From positions 19,511-83,510 of the forward strand of contig QZLH01000301.1 in assembly GCA_003833135.1 (NCBI GenBank): a stretch of DNA of 64,000 nucleotides. Reading direction: 5' to 3'. Every line of letters begins with the position of its first letter. Positions within the stretch are counted from its first letter, which is position 1. A model generated the notes under the pieces. The model saw nothing but the letters and a program-made list of their open reading frames with translations. It did no database searches and was not told the DNA's origin. Source of the stretch: Oehlia diaphana. Taxonomy: Eukaryota; Glomeromycota; Glomeromycetes; Glomerales; Glomeraceae. Both the position numbers and the translations under genes were made by a program. Below are positions 12,245-23,609 of this stretch, piece by piece.

Positions 12245-12982
12245 TTATGCAGTAGCCTGTGCTGAAGATTGTTGACTAATATTGACATTTGGCGCTGGTG
12301 ATGCACTACGTTTACTCTTATAATCTTTAATAGCAGATTTAATAGCATCTTCTGCGAGCACTAAAAATATAAACCAAAATAATTGTTAAAAACAATATAT
12401 TAAGTAGAGTTGAATTAACAATGTTAAGACTTACTTGAACAATGAAGTTTGACAGGTGGTAGGCTCAACTCTTTTGCAATTTCAGTGTTTTTAATTTTTG
12501 CGGCTTCGTCTAAAGACATCCCTCGTACACGTTCTGTCATATAACTTGAAGAAGCAATCGCGGAACCACATCCAAAAGTCTTAAATTTAACGTCTACAAT
12601 TTTATTAGTTCGTTCATCAACTCGAATTTGAAGTTTCATAACATCACCACATGCTGGGGCACCAACTAGTCCAGTTCCTACATCGGAATCTGTTCTAGGT
12701 AATGACCCAACATTACGAGGACGTTCATAATGATCAATAACCTACAAGTAATTATGAATTAATTTTATTTATTAATTAAATATTCTAATTATAATGAAAG
12801 AAAAAATAAAATTTTGGCAAAATCAAGTACATAATTACTGATAAATTTAAATAAACCGTTTTAAACAAACTAACCTTTTCATGGTATGAACGTGAAAGAT
12901 TAAATGCTATAGGACGAGCGCTTGCACGGGTTGTAGTTTGAGATATCAAACCAAAGTTTCGTGTTAAGATTGAACGCAACAT
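12245..12982 (-). CDS. ISU1: mitochondrial iron-sulfur cluster assembly scaffold
   Basis: Scaffold on which 2Fe-2S clusters are built in the mitochondrial matrix with the Nfs1 desulfurase and frataxin, then handed on by an Hsp70 chaperone. Three exons (12982-12875, 12741-12435, 12360-12245) give 176 aa, close to the yeast length of 165. The first 36 residues (MLRSILTRNFGLISQ...) look like an Arg/Ser-rich mitochondrial presequence without acidic residues until the end. The three cluster cysteines are present: Cys67 (GAPACGD), Cys94 (TFGCGSA) and Cys137 (LHCSMLAED), with Asp69 and His136. The LPPVK loop recognised by the Hsp70 partner is at 130-134. Intron phases are 0 and 1. Nothing unusual. 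Confidence 0.96.
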
Positions 12983-14014
12983 GTTTTATAATTTTATTTA
13001 CTTAGAAGGAAAAGAATAAGTTTTGGTGGAATAGAAAAAAAATTTTTGAAGGGGAAAAAAAAACGGAAAAAAAATGGTTTTTTTTCGCAACAAAGGTTAA
13101 AGAAGTTATTTATATATTTCTTTTTTAGTTAGCCACATAAAAAATGGAATTACTAATAATTGATGATTACACAATAATCTGATAAACATTCTTATCTGAC
13201 CGTTCCACATTTGTTTTATCAGATTTCTATATAGTAATCTGATATAAATAATCTGATAATAATTCTGATGTAATATGAAGATCTGTTTCATATTAAATTG
13301 TTAAATAAATGGTACTCTAATTATTTATATGAATTTAATTTCGATTGATAATACAATAAAAAGTAGGGATAGCAAAAATAGGGATAATCTAAACTTAAAT
13401 GGCTAATAGTAAATGTTAGTAACCTCTCACGTATTAGTGTAGGCGGAATTTCATTAACCCTTTGGTTCCTTGGTTTTTTTTTTCGTCATTCAAGTAAAAC
13501 AAAAGACAAGTAAAATTTTTTTAAAGGCTCAAAAATTGATTCTTTTTCGTCAGAAAATTCAAATGGTAGGTTCAACCTAATAAAAGCAGGACAAAATGAC
13601 GAGAAAGCATCTAGAATGTACTATAAAAATTTAATTGTTCGTATGTAAAATTTTTTTTTTAATTTTTTTCAAGTGATACAGAAATTTCGGGAGGGATTGC
13701 TGATCATAATACCGACATTATTTATTTTTATTATTATTGATGAACGGATTTACTGATATAATTAACCATACCGTTGCCAAATAAATATTTTCCGGTAAAG
13801 GTTAAATCAGTTTCTCAGAATATAAAAATAATTTCTAATTTATTAAAATGCATATTATAGTATTATTATAGCCAATTTTATTAATGTGAATACACTTTTA
13901 TTTATATTATTTTCGGTTGGTATTGCTTTGGGGAAATTTGAATTGAATTAATTGAAATTAGGTTTGTTGATATATTCCATTTTTTTTCTTTATTAATTTT
14001 TTTTTGAATTTCTA

Positions 14015-14230
14015 ATTTTAACTGGAGGGAAATTCCTCCCGTGACGAATAACGGGTGACAAATATCTGTCCTCAGATTAATTAACAAAAAAACGAAGACC
14101 GTGGGGGTGTGATACGTTGTGATAAATAAACCTAACAAACCTAATACTAACCTAATATAACCTAATACTAATCTTAACCCCTAATTCTAATAAATATTAG
14201 GGAGAGAGAATTTTCCCTCTGGTTAAACAT
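14015..14230. repeat. inverted-repeat segment with CCTAA-type tract
   Basis: AACTGGAGGGAAATTCC near 14022 is inverted as GAATTTTCCCTCTGGTT near 14208, giving imperfect arms of about 20 bp around 170 bp. Inside, 14128-14190 carries repeated CCTAA/CCTAATA/CTTAACCCCTAA words resembling degenerate telomeric CCCTAA repeats. No coding potential. Confidence 0.45.
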
Positions 14231-14890
14231 AGATATTTTCTTTTTTTATAGGTTCTGAATAGTGATTTTTTAAAAATTTACTAAATAATCTGGTATAGAA
14301 TTATTTTACTTAGACATAAAAATATATATAGTATATAAAATATTTAATATAATTTTAGTTTTTTTTTTGTTAAAATTTTAGAAAAATTGATTTTATTATG
14401 TAATATAAATTATTTTAATTTTCTTTAATATTATATTAATATTATTAATTTAATTATATATATTTATTTAGTAATTAAAATAGATTTAAGATTATCTTAA
14501 TTATAATTTATATTGGTATTAAATAATAATAATTTATATAGATTTATTATATTTGACAAAATCTTTTTTTAAAAAAAATTTAATATTTAAGAGTTGTTAT
14601 ATTAGCTGATATTTTAGAGATGGTAGGTTAAGTAAATCTTATATATTATAAAATAAGCATTTTTATTGATTAAAATTAATATTATATATAATTATATATA
14701 GTAAAAGTTTATTTATTATAAGGAAAGTTTATTATAGTAAATTTGACTTATAATAACTTTTTTTATTTTCCAGTTTATCTTATATTAAATTTTGCTTATT
14801 ATAGTAATTTTGCTAATAAATTTCAATATTATATAGTGAACTTTTATATTTATTATAGTAAATGTTATATAAAATCATTAAATATATTTA

Positions 14891-15119
14891 AAATTGCTGG
14901 AAAAACTAGAGGGTTTTGGCAAATTAGCAAAATGTCAAAATAGAAAACTTTGCCAAAACTATATTAAAGCTTTATTAATAAGTTGGTAAAACTTTAAAGA
15001 AAGTGAAATTTAATTAAACCTATTATAAATGCCAAAACTGCTGAAATTTTACTAAAATTATAATAAAATCTTGATAAAACTAATTGTAAAACTTGAAAAG
15101 GTTAAGGTAGGCAATTTAA
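14891..15119. mobile_element. miniature transposon, copy 2 (diverged)
   Basis: Reads colinearly with the reverse complement of 2342-2587. Shared blocks are GGTTTTGGCAAATTAGCAAA-like, CAAAACTATATTAAAG, CCTATTATAAATGC, AAACTGCTGAAA and GATAAAACTAATTG. The ends are eroded, although TTTAA remains on the right. It lacks any ORF. Confidence 0.6.
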
Positions 15120-16082
15120 ATATAATAACAATTATAAAAAAATTATAAATATAATAAATTCCAAAATCAGAAATAATACTATTATTAAGCTTTAAGAAAT
15201 TTAGAAAGAATTAAAATAGCTGGAACTGAAAGGATTACTATAACAAACTTTAACTGTATTATTGGTTAAAAAATCTTACCTGGAGGTAAAAAGTATGAAA
15301 GAACATTAGCTAATATATGTCACTATTCTTATTTTATAACAATTATAATAAAAAGTAATTATAATTATATATTTAAATATAATATTACTTAATAAAAATT
15401 CAAACAAGATATTATAATAATATAATTATAATTTGATCAGTTTATTTTTTTTTTAGTTTTGTGAATTGTATTATTTTTAAAGTATACAGTATAACAGGGT
15501 TTAAAAATTTTAAATTGTGATCACGTGATTTTATACAAAAAAAAAATCTCATATTTTTTAAATGATTTTCCCAGCGTCGATATATTCATCAACCATCTCA
15601 AATTCGAGCTTATAACCGGTTTGTCACGGGCTGAATAAATAATATATACGGAATAGTTGATTTGTTTCCTTGAGATGAGATTATTGATAATCTTTTTATA
15701 GGTAAAATGACGATAACAAGCAGATATAGAACGGATATATCAATTTGATTCGTGATCAAGTTGGATTTGTGAGAGGAATATTTGTATAGGGGTTGAAGTA
15801 GAATGAATAGTCTGATATTAGGTGTAAATAAGTATAATCGTGAAAAAGTATTTGATTAAATTTTTTTTTTATTTATGAATACTTAAGTAGACCAGATGAT
15901 AGATTTCAAACGCGAATTCATGATTCTGAAATAAGCTTATTATCAATCCATAGTTCATAAAATAAAATAAAAATTTCAGACTTGATTTTTAATAATGAAT
16001 TCATTTTATATCAGCCTCAAATTTTTTTTAATCATCCCATATCTCAACTTTTAACTTTAAACCCCATTAACCAACAACGAAT

Positions 16083-17414
16083 TTACATAAAACTATTACG
16101 TTGTATAATCCTTCGTTGTACTACTTCCCAATTAATACAATCCCAAAAACTATCAATGTAATCTTCTTTACCTCTAATACCAAAATCTTTAATATAAGCA
16201 TGTTCCCACATATTCAGAGATAATAAAGGATTAAATCTACTTTTATGAGAAGGTTGTAAAGCCAATTTTATAAATGGTGGTGGGGATGGTTTATTTGCAC
16301 CAACATCTAATACATTATTCTTTGATGGAGTTAAAAATGGTGAATTATATGGCATCGGATGATTATTTGGATCTTTTTCTTGAGTTCTCGTGACATCAAG
16401 AGTAGTCCCTATAATATTATAATAATTAAATTTGTTTTTTGTTTTTTGTTGATTTTAGAGAATATTATATTACCTGCATTATAAGTGTTTACTACACGAA
16501 GAATATGAAATTCCGTTTCTACAAGCCTAATGAGATGTTAAATAATATATAAGTAAAAAATTTTCATAAAACCTCCAATTAATATATAATATTTTCTTAC
16601 CATGTCCATCCTGAACCAAATATACCTAACGCCATATTTTTAAACTATATATCAGTGAGTATAAATTTAAAAACTCGAAAAATATATAAATAAATGTATA
16701 TATACTTTACATGTTCCTTAAAATTATCGATAGCTCCAAAATCCTTTTTAATCCTTTCATTTAAATCCATAATATCAACTTCTTTACTGGAATTTTTTTT
16801 TGTCTACATAGATAAAAATATATCAATTATAAATTAATTAAATAAAATTATATTAATCATTCAATCATTTCAAATTTCAAAGTAAAAAAAAAAAATAATT
16901 CAACCTTACCAAAGATTGGAAAAAAAAATCATTATTCCATATTTGAGAAGCATGATTAAATATTAGAGCATTTTCTGGTACTTGAGCAGTTTTATCGATT
17001 AGTTCAAAAATGGTATTATCCATAAATTCCGTTTGATCTAAAAAAATTAATATAATTAATTATAATATTTTTTTTTTTTTTTTTTCTAATCAGAATTTAA
17101 ATTCAACCTGTAAGATTATTTAAATCTTCAATAAGAGATCCTTGATATTCATATAATTCATGTAAAGTTACGGGACTAAATAAAGGTTCTAAACCTTCTT
17201 CAATAGGAAAAGGGAGTGGATTTAAATAATGTGTATTACGAATGAATGATTTGTTCTCATAATGTAATTTTTTTCTTGGTCTTGTTCGGTTTATTTGTAA
17301 TAATTGAGAATTTTTACTTAAAATTAATGTATGAAATTTTTTTTTATAAATTATTGAAGGAAAAGTTGTTTTTAAAAAATTTTTTGATATAATATTAATT
17401 TGATAAAAAACCAT
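16083..17414 (-). CDS. mitochondrial small-subunit ribosomal protein, SOD-like fold (mS42/mS43 type)
   Basis: Six exons (17414-17108, 17037-16910, 16803-16711, 16644-16601, 16526-16474, 16408-16083) give 316 aa with consistent phases. The N-terminus is basic and hydroxylated, typical of mitochondrial import. The body follows Fe/Mn superoxide dismutase in order: PLPFPIEEGLEPLFSPVTLH, NHASQIWNNDFFFQSL, DFGAIDNFKEHFKNM, GIFGSGWTWLV, NPLLSLNMWEHAYIKDFGIR and a C-terminal INWEVVQRR. Of the four SOD metal ligands, the first His region reads ELYEYQG and the aspartate of the DxWEH motif is Asn (LNMWEH). Metal binding is therefore probably lost, as in yeast Mrp1 and Rsm26. A 50-residue insert (about 215-265) is Pro/Asn-rich. 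I cannot tell mS42 from mS43. It is divergent from LSM7. Confidence 0.85.
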
Positions 17415-17790
17415 TTTTTGAAAGCATTAAAAACATTCGTGAAGAGTGAGTTTTTTTTTTAAAAAAAAAAAGATTTAATCAAGATGGGTGGCTTAGCGAT
17501 GATCTCCGAATTAGTTATAAATTTAAACTAACTTTTTTAAACTTGCATCTCATGACCGAACATTAATTATTTGACATGAATTTATACCATTTCAGGGGAA
17601 CAATATAATAAGTCAAAAATGCGGATAATTTAAATCGAATTTTACATCATATTTATCATAAAATCAATGAAGCCAATTAAAAATTTTTTTTTTTTAAAAA
17701 AAAAATAAAAATTTCTCTAGAAAGGTAATTATTATAAAAATCTTGAATATATAAATTTAATTATTTCTCGTTTTTATAAGGTCACACGAT
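17415..17790. promoter_or_regulatory. shared divergent promoter interval with T(n)A(n) blocks
   Basis: 376 bp separate the start codons of the SOD-like ribosomal protein (-) and LSM7 (+). The interval contains two symmetrical T-tract/A-tract blocks, near 17452-17470 and 17686-17704. Such poly(dA:dT) is a common nucleosome-free promoter feature in fungi. No defined factor site can be claimed. Confidence 0.5.
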
Positions 17791-18461
17791 ATGTATACAG
17801 GAACTAAAAATTCGCGCGAAGTATCAAATAATTCTTGTGATAAAAAAAATGAATGTAATAAAAATTTAAAAGGAAATAATCGGGAAAATTTGCCTATGAA
17901 GAAACCTAAAAATAATCATTCCACTAAAAAATATACGAAAAAAGGAGGAATTCTTGATCTTAATAAGTATCTTGGAGAAAGAGTTTTAGTTAAATTTCAT
18001 GGTGGTCGTGAAGGTAAAAATTCAAAATATCGTTAAAATATGATTCGTTTTATTAAATTCGTAGTGGAACACGTGTATTTATTTCATCAGCGTATATTTG
18101 TGACTTTGTGTTATATTCATTTTTTTTACGAATTTGATCTCGCGAAATAGCAATGGGTATTTTAAGAGGATTCGACGCTTTGTTTAACCTTGTACTTGAT
18201 AATGTGGATGAACGACTCAGAGGTATTATTATATTGTTGTAATTGGTCGATTACTTATTTAAAAATTATCAAGTTTCTTTTATAGATCGCGAGGACTGGC
18301 ATCTTTTAAATGAAACTAGATCACTTGGATTACTCGTCTGTCGTGGGACGACTGTGATTCTTATTTCACCAGCTGAAGGAATGAAAGAAATTTCTAATCC
18401 ATTCTTGAAAGATGATTCAGTACAAGCCGATGATAATAATAACGATGTCAAAGAAGAATAA
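17791..18461 (+). CDS. LSM7: U6 snRNA-associated Sm-like protein LSm7
   Basis: Subunit of the Lsm1-7 (mRNA decay, cytoplasm) and Lsm2-8 (U6 snRNA, nucleus) rings. Three exons (17791-18013, 18151-18222, 18286-18461) give 156 aa. Sm1 spans about GGILDLNKYLGERVLVKFHG and REAMGILRGFDALFNLVLDN; Sm2 contains LGLLVCRGTTVILISP with the RG signature. The C-terminus is an acidic tail. LSm7 proteins are usually about 100-115 aa; the excess is a 55-residue Asn/Lys-rich N-terminal extension. An internal Met36 (MKKPKNNHSTKK) would give a normal-length protein, so the true start may be there. Intron phases are 1 and 1. Confidence 0.93.
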
Positions 18462-19564
18462 TATTTGTCTTCATCGTTGACAAGATGGTATTGAAAAAAT
18501 TATTGCATCTTCAGAAAAAGGTAATCTATAAACATTGCTGGTAAAATTTAAGAAATTATAACGTCTGCTATTTTTACAGAAAGAATCTATTTAAGCTTAT
18601 AAGAATACCTAAACATGAAAATTTTGTATTTCTATACTTAGTATAAGTAACTATTATCAGCTACTTTGTAGAATTTAAATGCATTATTTTTAGTTCATTA
18701 TAATAATATCCAAGTTTTAATTCATTAATTGGTTCAAATGTTTTCTCTCATTTATCAATTCCTACTTCTAATTCATATAATGAATTTAAAATTATACTGC
18801 TAGGTGTGTCAGTTTACTTTTTCCTACTTTGTATAATTTTAAATTTAAATTCATTAATATCAGTTCCAGTTCCATTTAATAATAATATTCCAAGCAAAAT
18901 TATACAGCTAATTCTTTAATTAATATTTGAAAGAAATATTTCATTACATTTCACAACATTAATTATAATTTATCTAAGAAAAGTTATCATAATATTTGGT
19001 ATTCTTTTTCAGTAATAAATACTCTCAAACTTAATAAATTTTATTTCCATATCTTAATAAAAATTTTATAATAAATGAAATCTATATATATACTCCTATT
19101 ATTCTATAAATCTGACATAAAAAACTAATATAAATCATTCTCTTCATAAATATCATAGCAAAAAAAAAAAAAAAATCTATAATACTAAATATATAACATA
19201 AAAAAGCCACCATAAAAATGTATGTATCATACAGTAGTAAAAAAAAAATGAAATCTATAATTCTAAATATATAACATAAAAAGCCACCATAAAAATGTAA
19301 GTATTAAAAAAACGAAATCTATAAAACTATATACAGTAATCTATAAATCTATAAAACCACCATAAAACATTTTTCTTAAACATAAATATAAAGTAAAAAA
19401 TAAATCTAAAATCTTATCATAATATTCTATAAAAATTTATACGCCATAAAACTCACTCTCTTGATGTAACGGTAACGAAACGTATACGCTCAATAAAATC
19501 GAAAAGAAAACAAATGTGGTATGATTATATGCCATCACGATGGCGAACACCGAAAGTTAAGATA
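18462..19564. other. intergenic, no gene seen
   Basis: AT-rich spacer between LSM7 and the first Myb-like gene. Around 19140-19370 a short unit of about 75 bp (AAATCTATAA, AATATATAACATAAAAA, GCCACCATAAAAATGTA) is repeated two to three times. No coding potential found. Confidence 0.55.
19140..19370. repeat. imperfect tandem repeat, unit about 75 bp
   Basis: The phrase CTATAATTCTAAATATATAA followed by GCCACCATAAAAATGTA appears near 19170-19225 and 19253-19300, with a shortened third copy to about 19365. It lies in the 3' flank of the neighbouring minus-strand Myb-like gene. Confidence 0.45.
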
Positions 19565-20650
19565 TTATATAGTTATATAATAAATTGTCATCCTCATATC
19601 ACGATCATGAGTCAATATATAATCTATTGACATTCTAGTGTTTTGTTGCATTGGATTTGTAAGTATTGCTGTTAAGCTGATAGAATTTTGACCTTCACTT
19701 TGACTGTTTTGACTATAAAATAATTATATTGTTAAATTAAATTGAAATGAATAATGAATGTATATATTTTTTTTTTAAAAAAAACGTACGTCATATTACG
19801 ATAATTGACTGTTAATAATAAAGAATATTGTTGTTAAATACTATATTTAATGTAGTCTAAAATACAATAAATGATAATTTATTTACCTGCAAATCTTTGA
19901 GACATGCCAAGGTTTAAAGTTGCAGGACGATTAAGATTCTGTGCTGATATATTTAAAATGAAATGGAAGATCAATTAAACTATAACTCGTATGAAGTGAA
20001 TCATGAATGAGAGGTACCATATTAAAGGAATATATATCACTTACAACTATAATATGTCAATCGTCTCCATCTTCATTAGTTGTATATATAGTTAAAATAT
20101 TAACGAAATATAATATTATTATAATAAGCAAGCAAAATAGTACTCAAATTGGGGCGAAACATACATAGTTTGACATTCCACCGAGGTACGGGTCACAACT
20201 TGGCGAGCAATATTATTCCAATTACGAGGACCAAGTATGAACACGGCACTATTCAATCGTTCGATTTCCTAAAATTTGAGATTAATCAGATTTCTTATTA
20301 TTTGGTGAAATCATATCATAACAATTTACAGTCGGCTCTCGATATAACGAACCGTCGAACCGTCGAACCGAATTTTCCGAACATACAAATCAAATACTCG
20401 TTATAATGAATCAATCAATTAAATTCTTTAAAATTCTTCGTTATAACCTTATAACGAACTGAGGTGAAAACCGGAGGGTTCGTTATATCGAGAGCCAACT
20501 GTATGTTGGCGAGTTAAAACAATATTCCGAGACATAACAAATTATTATTACATCATCTGTCCACCATAATGGATTCGGATTATTAAGATTATTAGGAATA
20601 TGCGGATTATTAGGATTATTCGAATTATTCGGATTATTAGGACTAGACAT
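19565..20650 (-). CDS. small Myb-like protein A (single repeat)
   Basis: Six exons (20650-20552, 20268-20165, 20070-20045, 19943-19887, 19808-19790, 19712-19565) give 150 aa. An Asn/Pro-rich N-terminus (PNNPNNSNNPNNP) leads to PLWWTDD, then the Myb helices EIERLNSAVFILGPRNWNN, IARQVVTRTSVECQT and WRRLTYYS. The tail carries two copies of the array's C-terminal motif: RMSIDYIL and, after THDRD, MRMTIYYI. Exon lengths 104 and 26 match paralogues exactly, which supports the model. Intron 1 holds a 173-bp transposon. It is the first member of the array and likely nuclear. The charged residue pattern of helix 1 is altered (EIE for ED/EE), so it may be a diverging copy. Confidence 0.72.
20329..20501. 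mobile_element. 173-bp TA-flanked miniature transposon in intron 1 of Myb gene A
   Basis: Terminal inverted repeats CAGTCGGCTCTCGATATAAC on the left and, in reverse complement, CAGTTGGCTCTCGATATAAC on the right, extending about 26 bp through GAACC. TA is found on both sides (20327-20328 and 20502-20503). CAG-ended termini and TA duplication fit the Tc1/mariner/pogo group. There is no ORF, so it is non-autonomous. It lies within an intron and should be spliced out. Confidence 0.8.
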
Positions 20651-23609
20651 CCTTAATATTCAAGAATGATAATTTGAAAACAAAATAAAATGTGTATAGT
20701 CAAATTACAAGTTAATTTGGCGAAAAGGCTAATTTATTTATTTATTTATTTTGTTTTTTGAGAATCAAGGAGAAAAGAAGAATCGAGAGAAGGAAGCTCT
20801 CGATAGATATGAACGAATTGTATCTTGTGAAGAACCTAAGTACTGTATTTATATAATATTTACAGTATAACATGCCCATAGTAAATTAGAGTCTGCATAA
20901 TTACATTGTTCTAAAATATAAAATTTACAAATACTTTGAATCAAAAGTACTGTTTTCTTGCATCTAAAAGAACAATTGAAATAACAAATAAATAACTGGA
21001 TAAAAAAGCCGAGGCCGAACATCAAAATGGAGATCTATTATCAATTGTTTTTACCGGATCAAAAAGAGTAATTTATCGTCGGAAAGAAACTAATAAAATT
21101 GGATATACAAAGCATTGATTTCATTTTATTGTTCCTAAAGTTTAAATTTATTTAATTTAATTTAATTTGGTAAGGATTTTAAGGAGTCTAAAAACGTAAT
21201 TTATATATATAAACTTAATCTCTTTCACTTTCAATTTTATTACAATAGTTCTATTATGATTTGTGCATAAAATATTCAACCAATCAATCAACCACCCAAT
21301 TTTGGTTATCGGCGTTTGATCGACAAATATTTATGATTAATTATTAAATGTTTTTTTGCTAATGATTTATTTACATGGATATTTTTATATTTTGATGATC
21401 AAACAAACAATATGACTGCAAAATAAATATACATGACCTCCCTCCAAATTAAAAGACTATAATTTTATCAAAATTTTTTTTTTTTTATACAAAATTGTTT
21501 CCTTTTAATCCATCATGCATCAAAAAAAATTATTCATAATTGTGTGTTTAATTGTTCTTTAAATTTTAAACTCCGTTAAGCTAATGAACTTTAAATCTTT
21601 AATGATAAAGTTTGGCGCCATTATATGTAAATACACGTATATATATATAAATATATATTTATTAATTTATAAATATTTAAATTTGGTGTTATAAAATATT
21701 TTCAATTAATAAAAATCGAAAAACATTTCAATGAAACGCGAACTCAAAACAGATTCATTTTAATCCTTACTTTGATCATCGATCGTAAATAACTTATTCT
21801 TTCCCACTTCATCAAACAAAATAAATAGCTGAAAAGAAAATAAATTTAGATGGGTTGAAATTGCTAAAAAAATACTAGCAAATAGTCCGCGAAAGAAAAT
21901 TTCTGCTAATGCTATAAGATTCAAAATGATACAAATGATGATAAAATGATAAATTGTACAAACTTTATCCAATAGCAGATAGATTTTTTTTTCTTCTTGA
22001 TTCTTGATGATTATGATTCCTAAATTGCATCAAATCATTTGTTTGTGTCGTACAAAAATTTGTCCCTCATTTATTTCAACAATGAACAATAGAAATTTTG
22101 ATATTTATTATATAAATAAACAATGTTTGTTTTGTTATGACTAGTTCCGCAGAATTCAACACTTTTAATAATGATGTGAAAAATTTTTTACTTTATCCAG
22201 TCTTTAAATCATTACCCCATTTCCCCGCTTTTCTTCCGTTATTAGAGTTATTTAATTTACCGAGAGAAAAATAAAAAATTTGGAATTTTCCCACCATATT
22301 ATATGCTATTTTCATATATGTTTTTTTTAAGGGAATAAATTTACATTATAGAAAAATAATATTATTAAAGTTGTACTAATATTTTTATAGTCTCTTTTTA
22401 ACGATAAATTAATGAAAGAACTTGAAACATTTAACATTTCAAAGCCGTTTTACTATTTATGTAATACCTTATACCAAAAATGTATCAAAATAAGAATGCA
22501 GAATTTTGTGATATTATGACTGCTCTCATTTTTAATTGCATAATCATATGGTGCGCAGCGGCGCATCTGATTTCTTAGATTAAAAGTAATTTTATTGGCT
22601 CACACTATTTTACATAGATTTTACTTTTCAAATTAGCATAAATGAGTTATTCATATTTAAAAGTAACCAAGATGTATCGTACAACAATATATTGATAACA
22701 TGTTTGTTACTATTTGACTATTTACTTTTATGTCGGACGTTTATAGGATTTCATCCGCAAAAGTTTATTACATCATAATACGTTTCGGTTTGTGTTATTA
22801 TTGATCTACATTGTGTATGCTTGAGTGGCTGATAACCTATCTAATTAGTAGTTTTTGGCTATGATCAACATTAGTAAAAAATAAAGATTTTTGTATCGGA
22901 TATTGTGATGTATTTTGACTAACTTTTTTTTAAATTGGGCAAAAAACTCATCCCCTATAAAAACTCCGATAAATGACCGCCGATATGTGATCAATTTTCT
23001 AAGGAAATAATTAATATATCTTAATCTTTGAAGGGATGTTTTCTCTAAATATGGGACAAGGAAAGGATAACCTAAAATGATGTAAAAAGTTAATAATTCG
23101 TAGTGTAAATTAATGGCTAATTTTTTTTTGCAGTACATGCATGTTGATTTTATCTCACTTTTTGTATGTGTATAGATCATCTAAAAATTCTCTGATTTAG
23201 CTAGTCAGTACCTTAATGCTTTTCTTTGTTCTTTTCATGGCTTTTGGGTTCATTGTACTCGTACAACATTATGTGCGAATTTAACTAATTAAAAAACGAG
23301 ATTTTTCCGGTTTAACTAGTATCCCATTTTTCTCACAGTTACAGTGGCTAGTGTTTAGTTTAACTAGCCACAATAAGCCATAAACATAAGATTAAAGTTC
23401 ATCAAATGTTTTACAAAAATCAGAAGGTTTATTCCACCTTTTTATTTATTATTGATTCATACGGAATTTATTCTCTCTCACTTCCTCTCTCTAATTTTTT
23501 TTCATTAAATATCAAAAAAAAAAAAAATACACATTTATTCAAATTTAGGATATAAAAACTTTCAAATATTTATTCATTTATTTTTGACGCATTTACGCTA
23601 ATAATAAAG
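20651..23609. other. intergenic with one orphan coding-like piece
   Basis: About 3 kb between divergent Myb genes A (-) and B (+). Apart from the piece at 20996-21118, I see only AT-rich spacer. Open frames at 21760-21972 (minus, hydrophobic) and 22845-23180 (minus, 111 codons) lack recognisable motifs and splice context, and are left as unsupported. Confidence 0.5.
20996..21118 (+). pseudogene. orphan coding-like 3' end
   Basis: Reads LDKKAEAEHQNGDLLSIVFT, GSKRVIYRRKETNKIGYTKH, stop. The balanced, charged composition is unlike random AT-rich frames here. There is no ATG, an upstream in-frame TAA is immediate, and no AG acceptor suits the frame. Probably a gene-end relic or a captured fragment. 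Function unknown. Confidence 0.35.

Larger units (their letters stand above)
12983..16082. other. gene-free region with repeats
   Basis: About 3.1 kb without a supportable gene. It holds the promoter side of ISU1 (12983-13300), a small inverted-repeat segment with telomere-like words (14015-14230) and a miniature-transposon copy (14891-15119). Open frames at 13106-13291, 13902-14138 and 14743-14943 have AT-driven composition; the last one overlaps the transposon copy. Confidence 0.6.

Noticed and set aside
20149..20406. Plus-strand 85-codon frame
   Set aside because: Antisense to exon 2 of Myb-like gene A and running into the miniature transposon in its intron.
21760..21972. Hydrophobic 70-codon minus-strand frame
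   Set aside because: Could mimic a membrane segment, but Ile/Leu/Phe richness is expected from AT-rich DNA.
22845..23180. 111-codon minus-strand frame
   Set aside because: Long enough to notice, but residue use follows AT richness, no domain is recognised, and there are no supporting neighbours. Left unsupported, not disproved.
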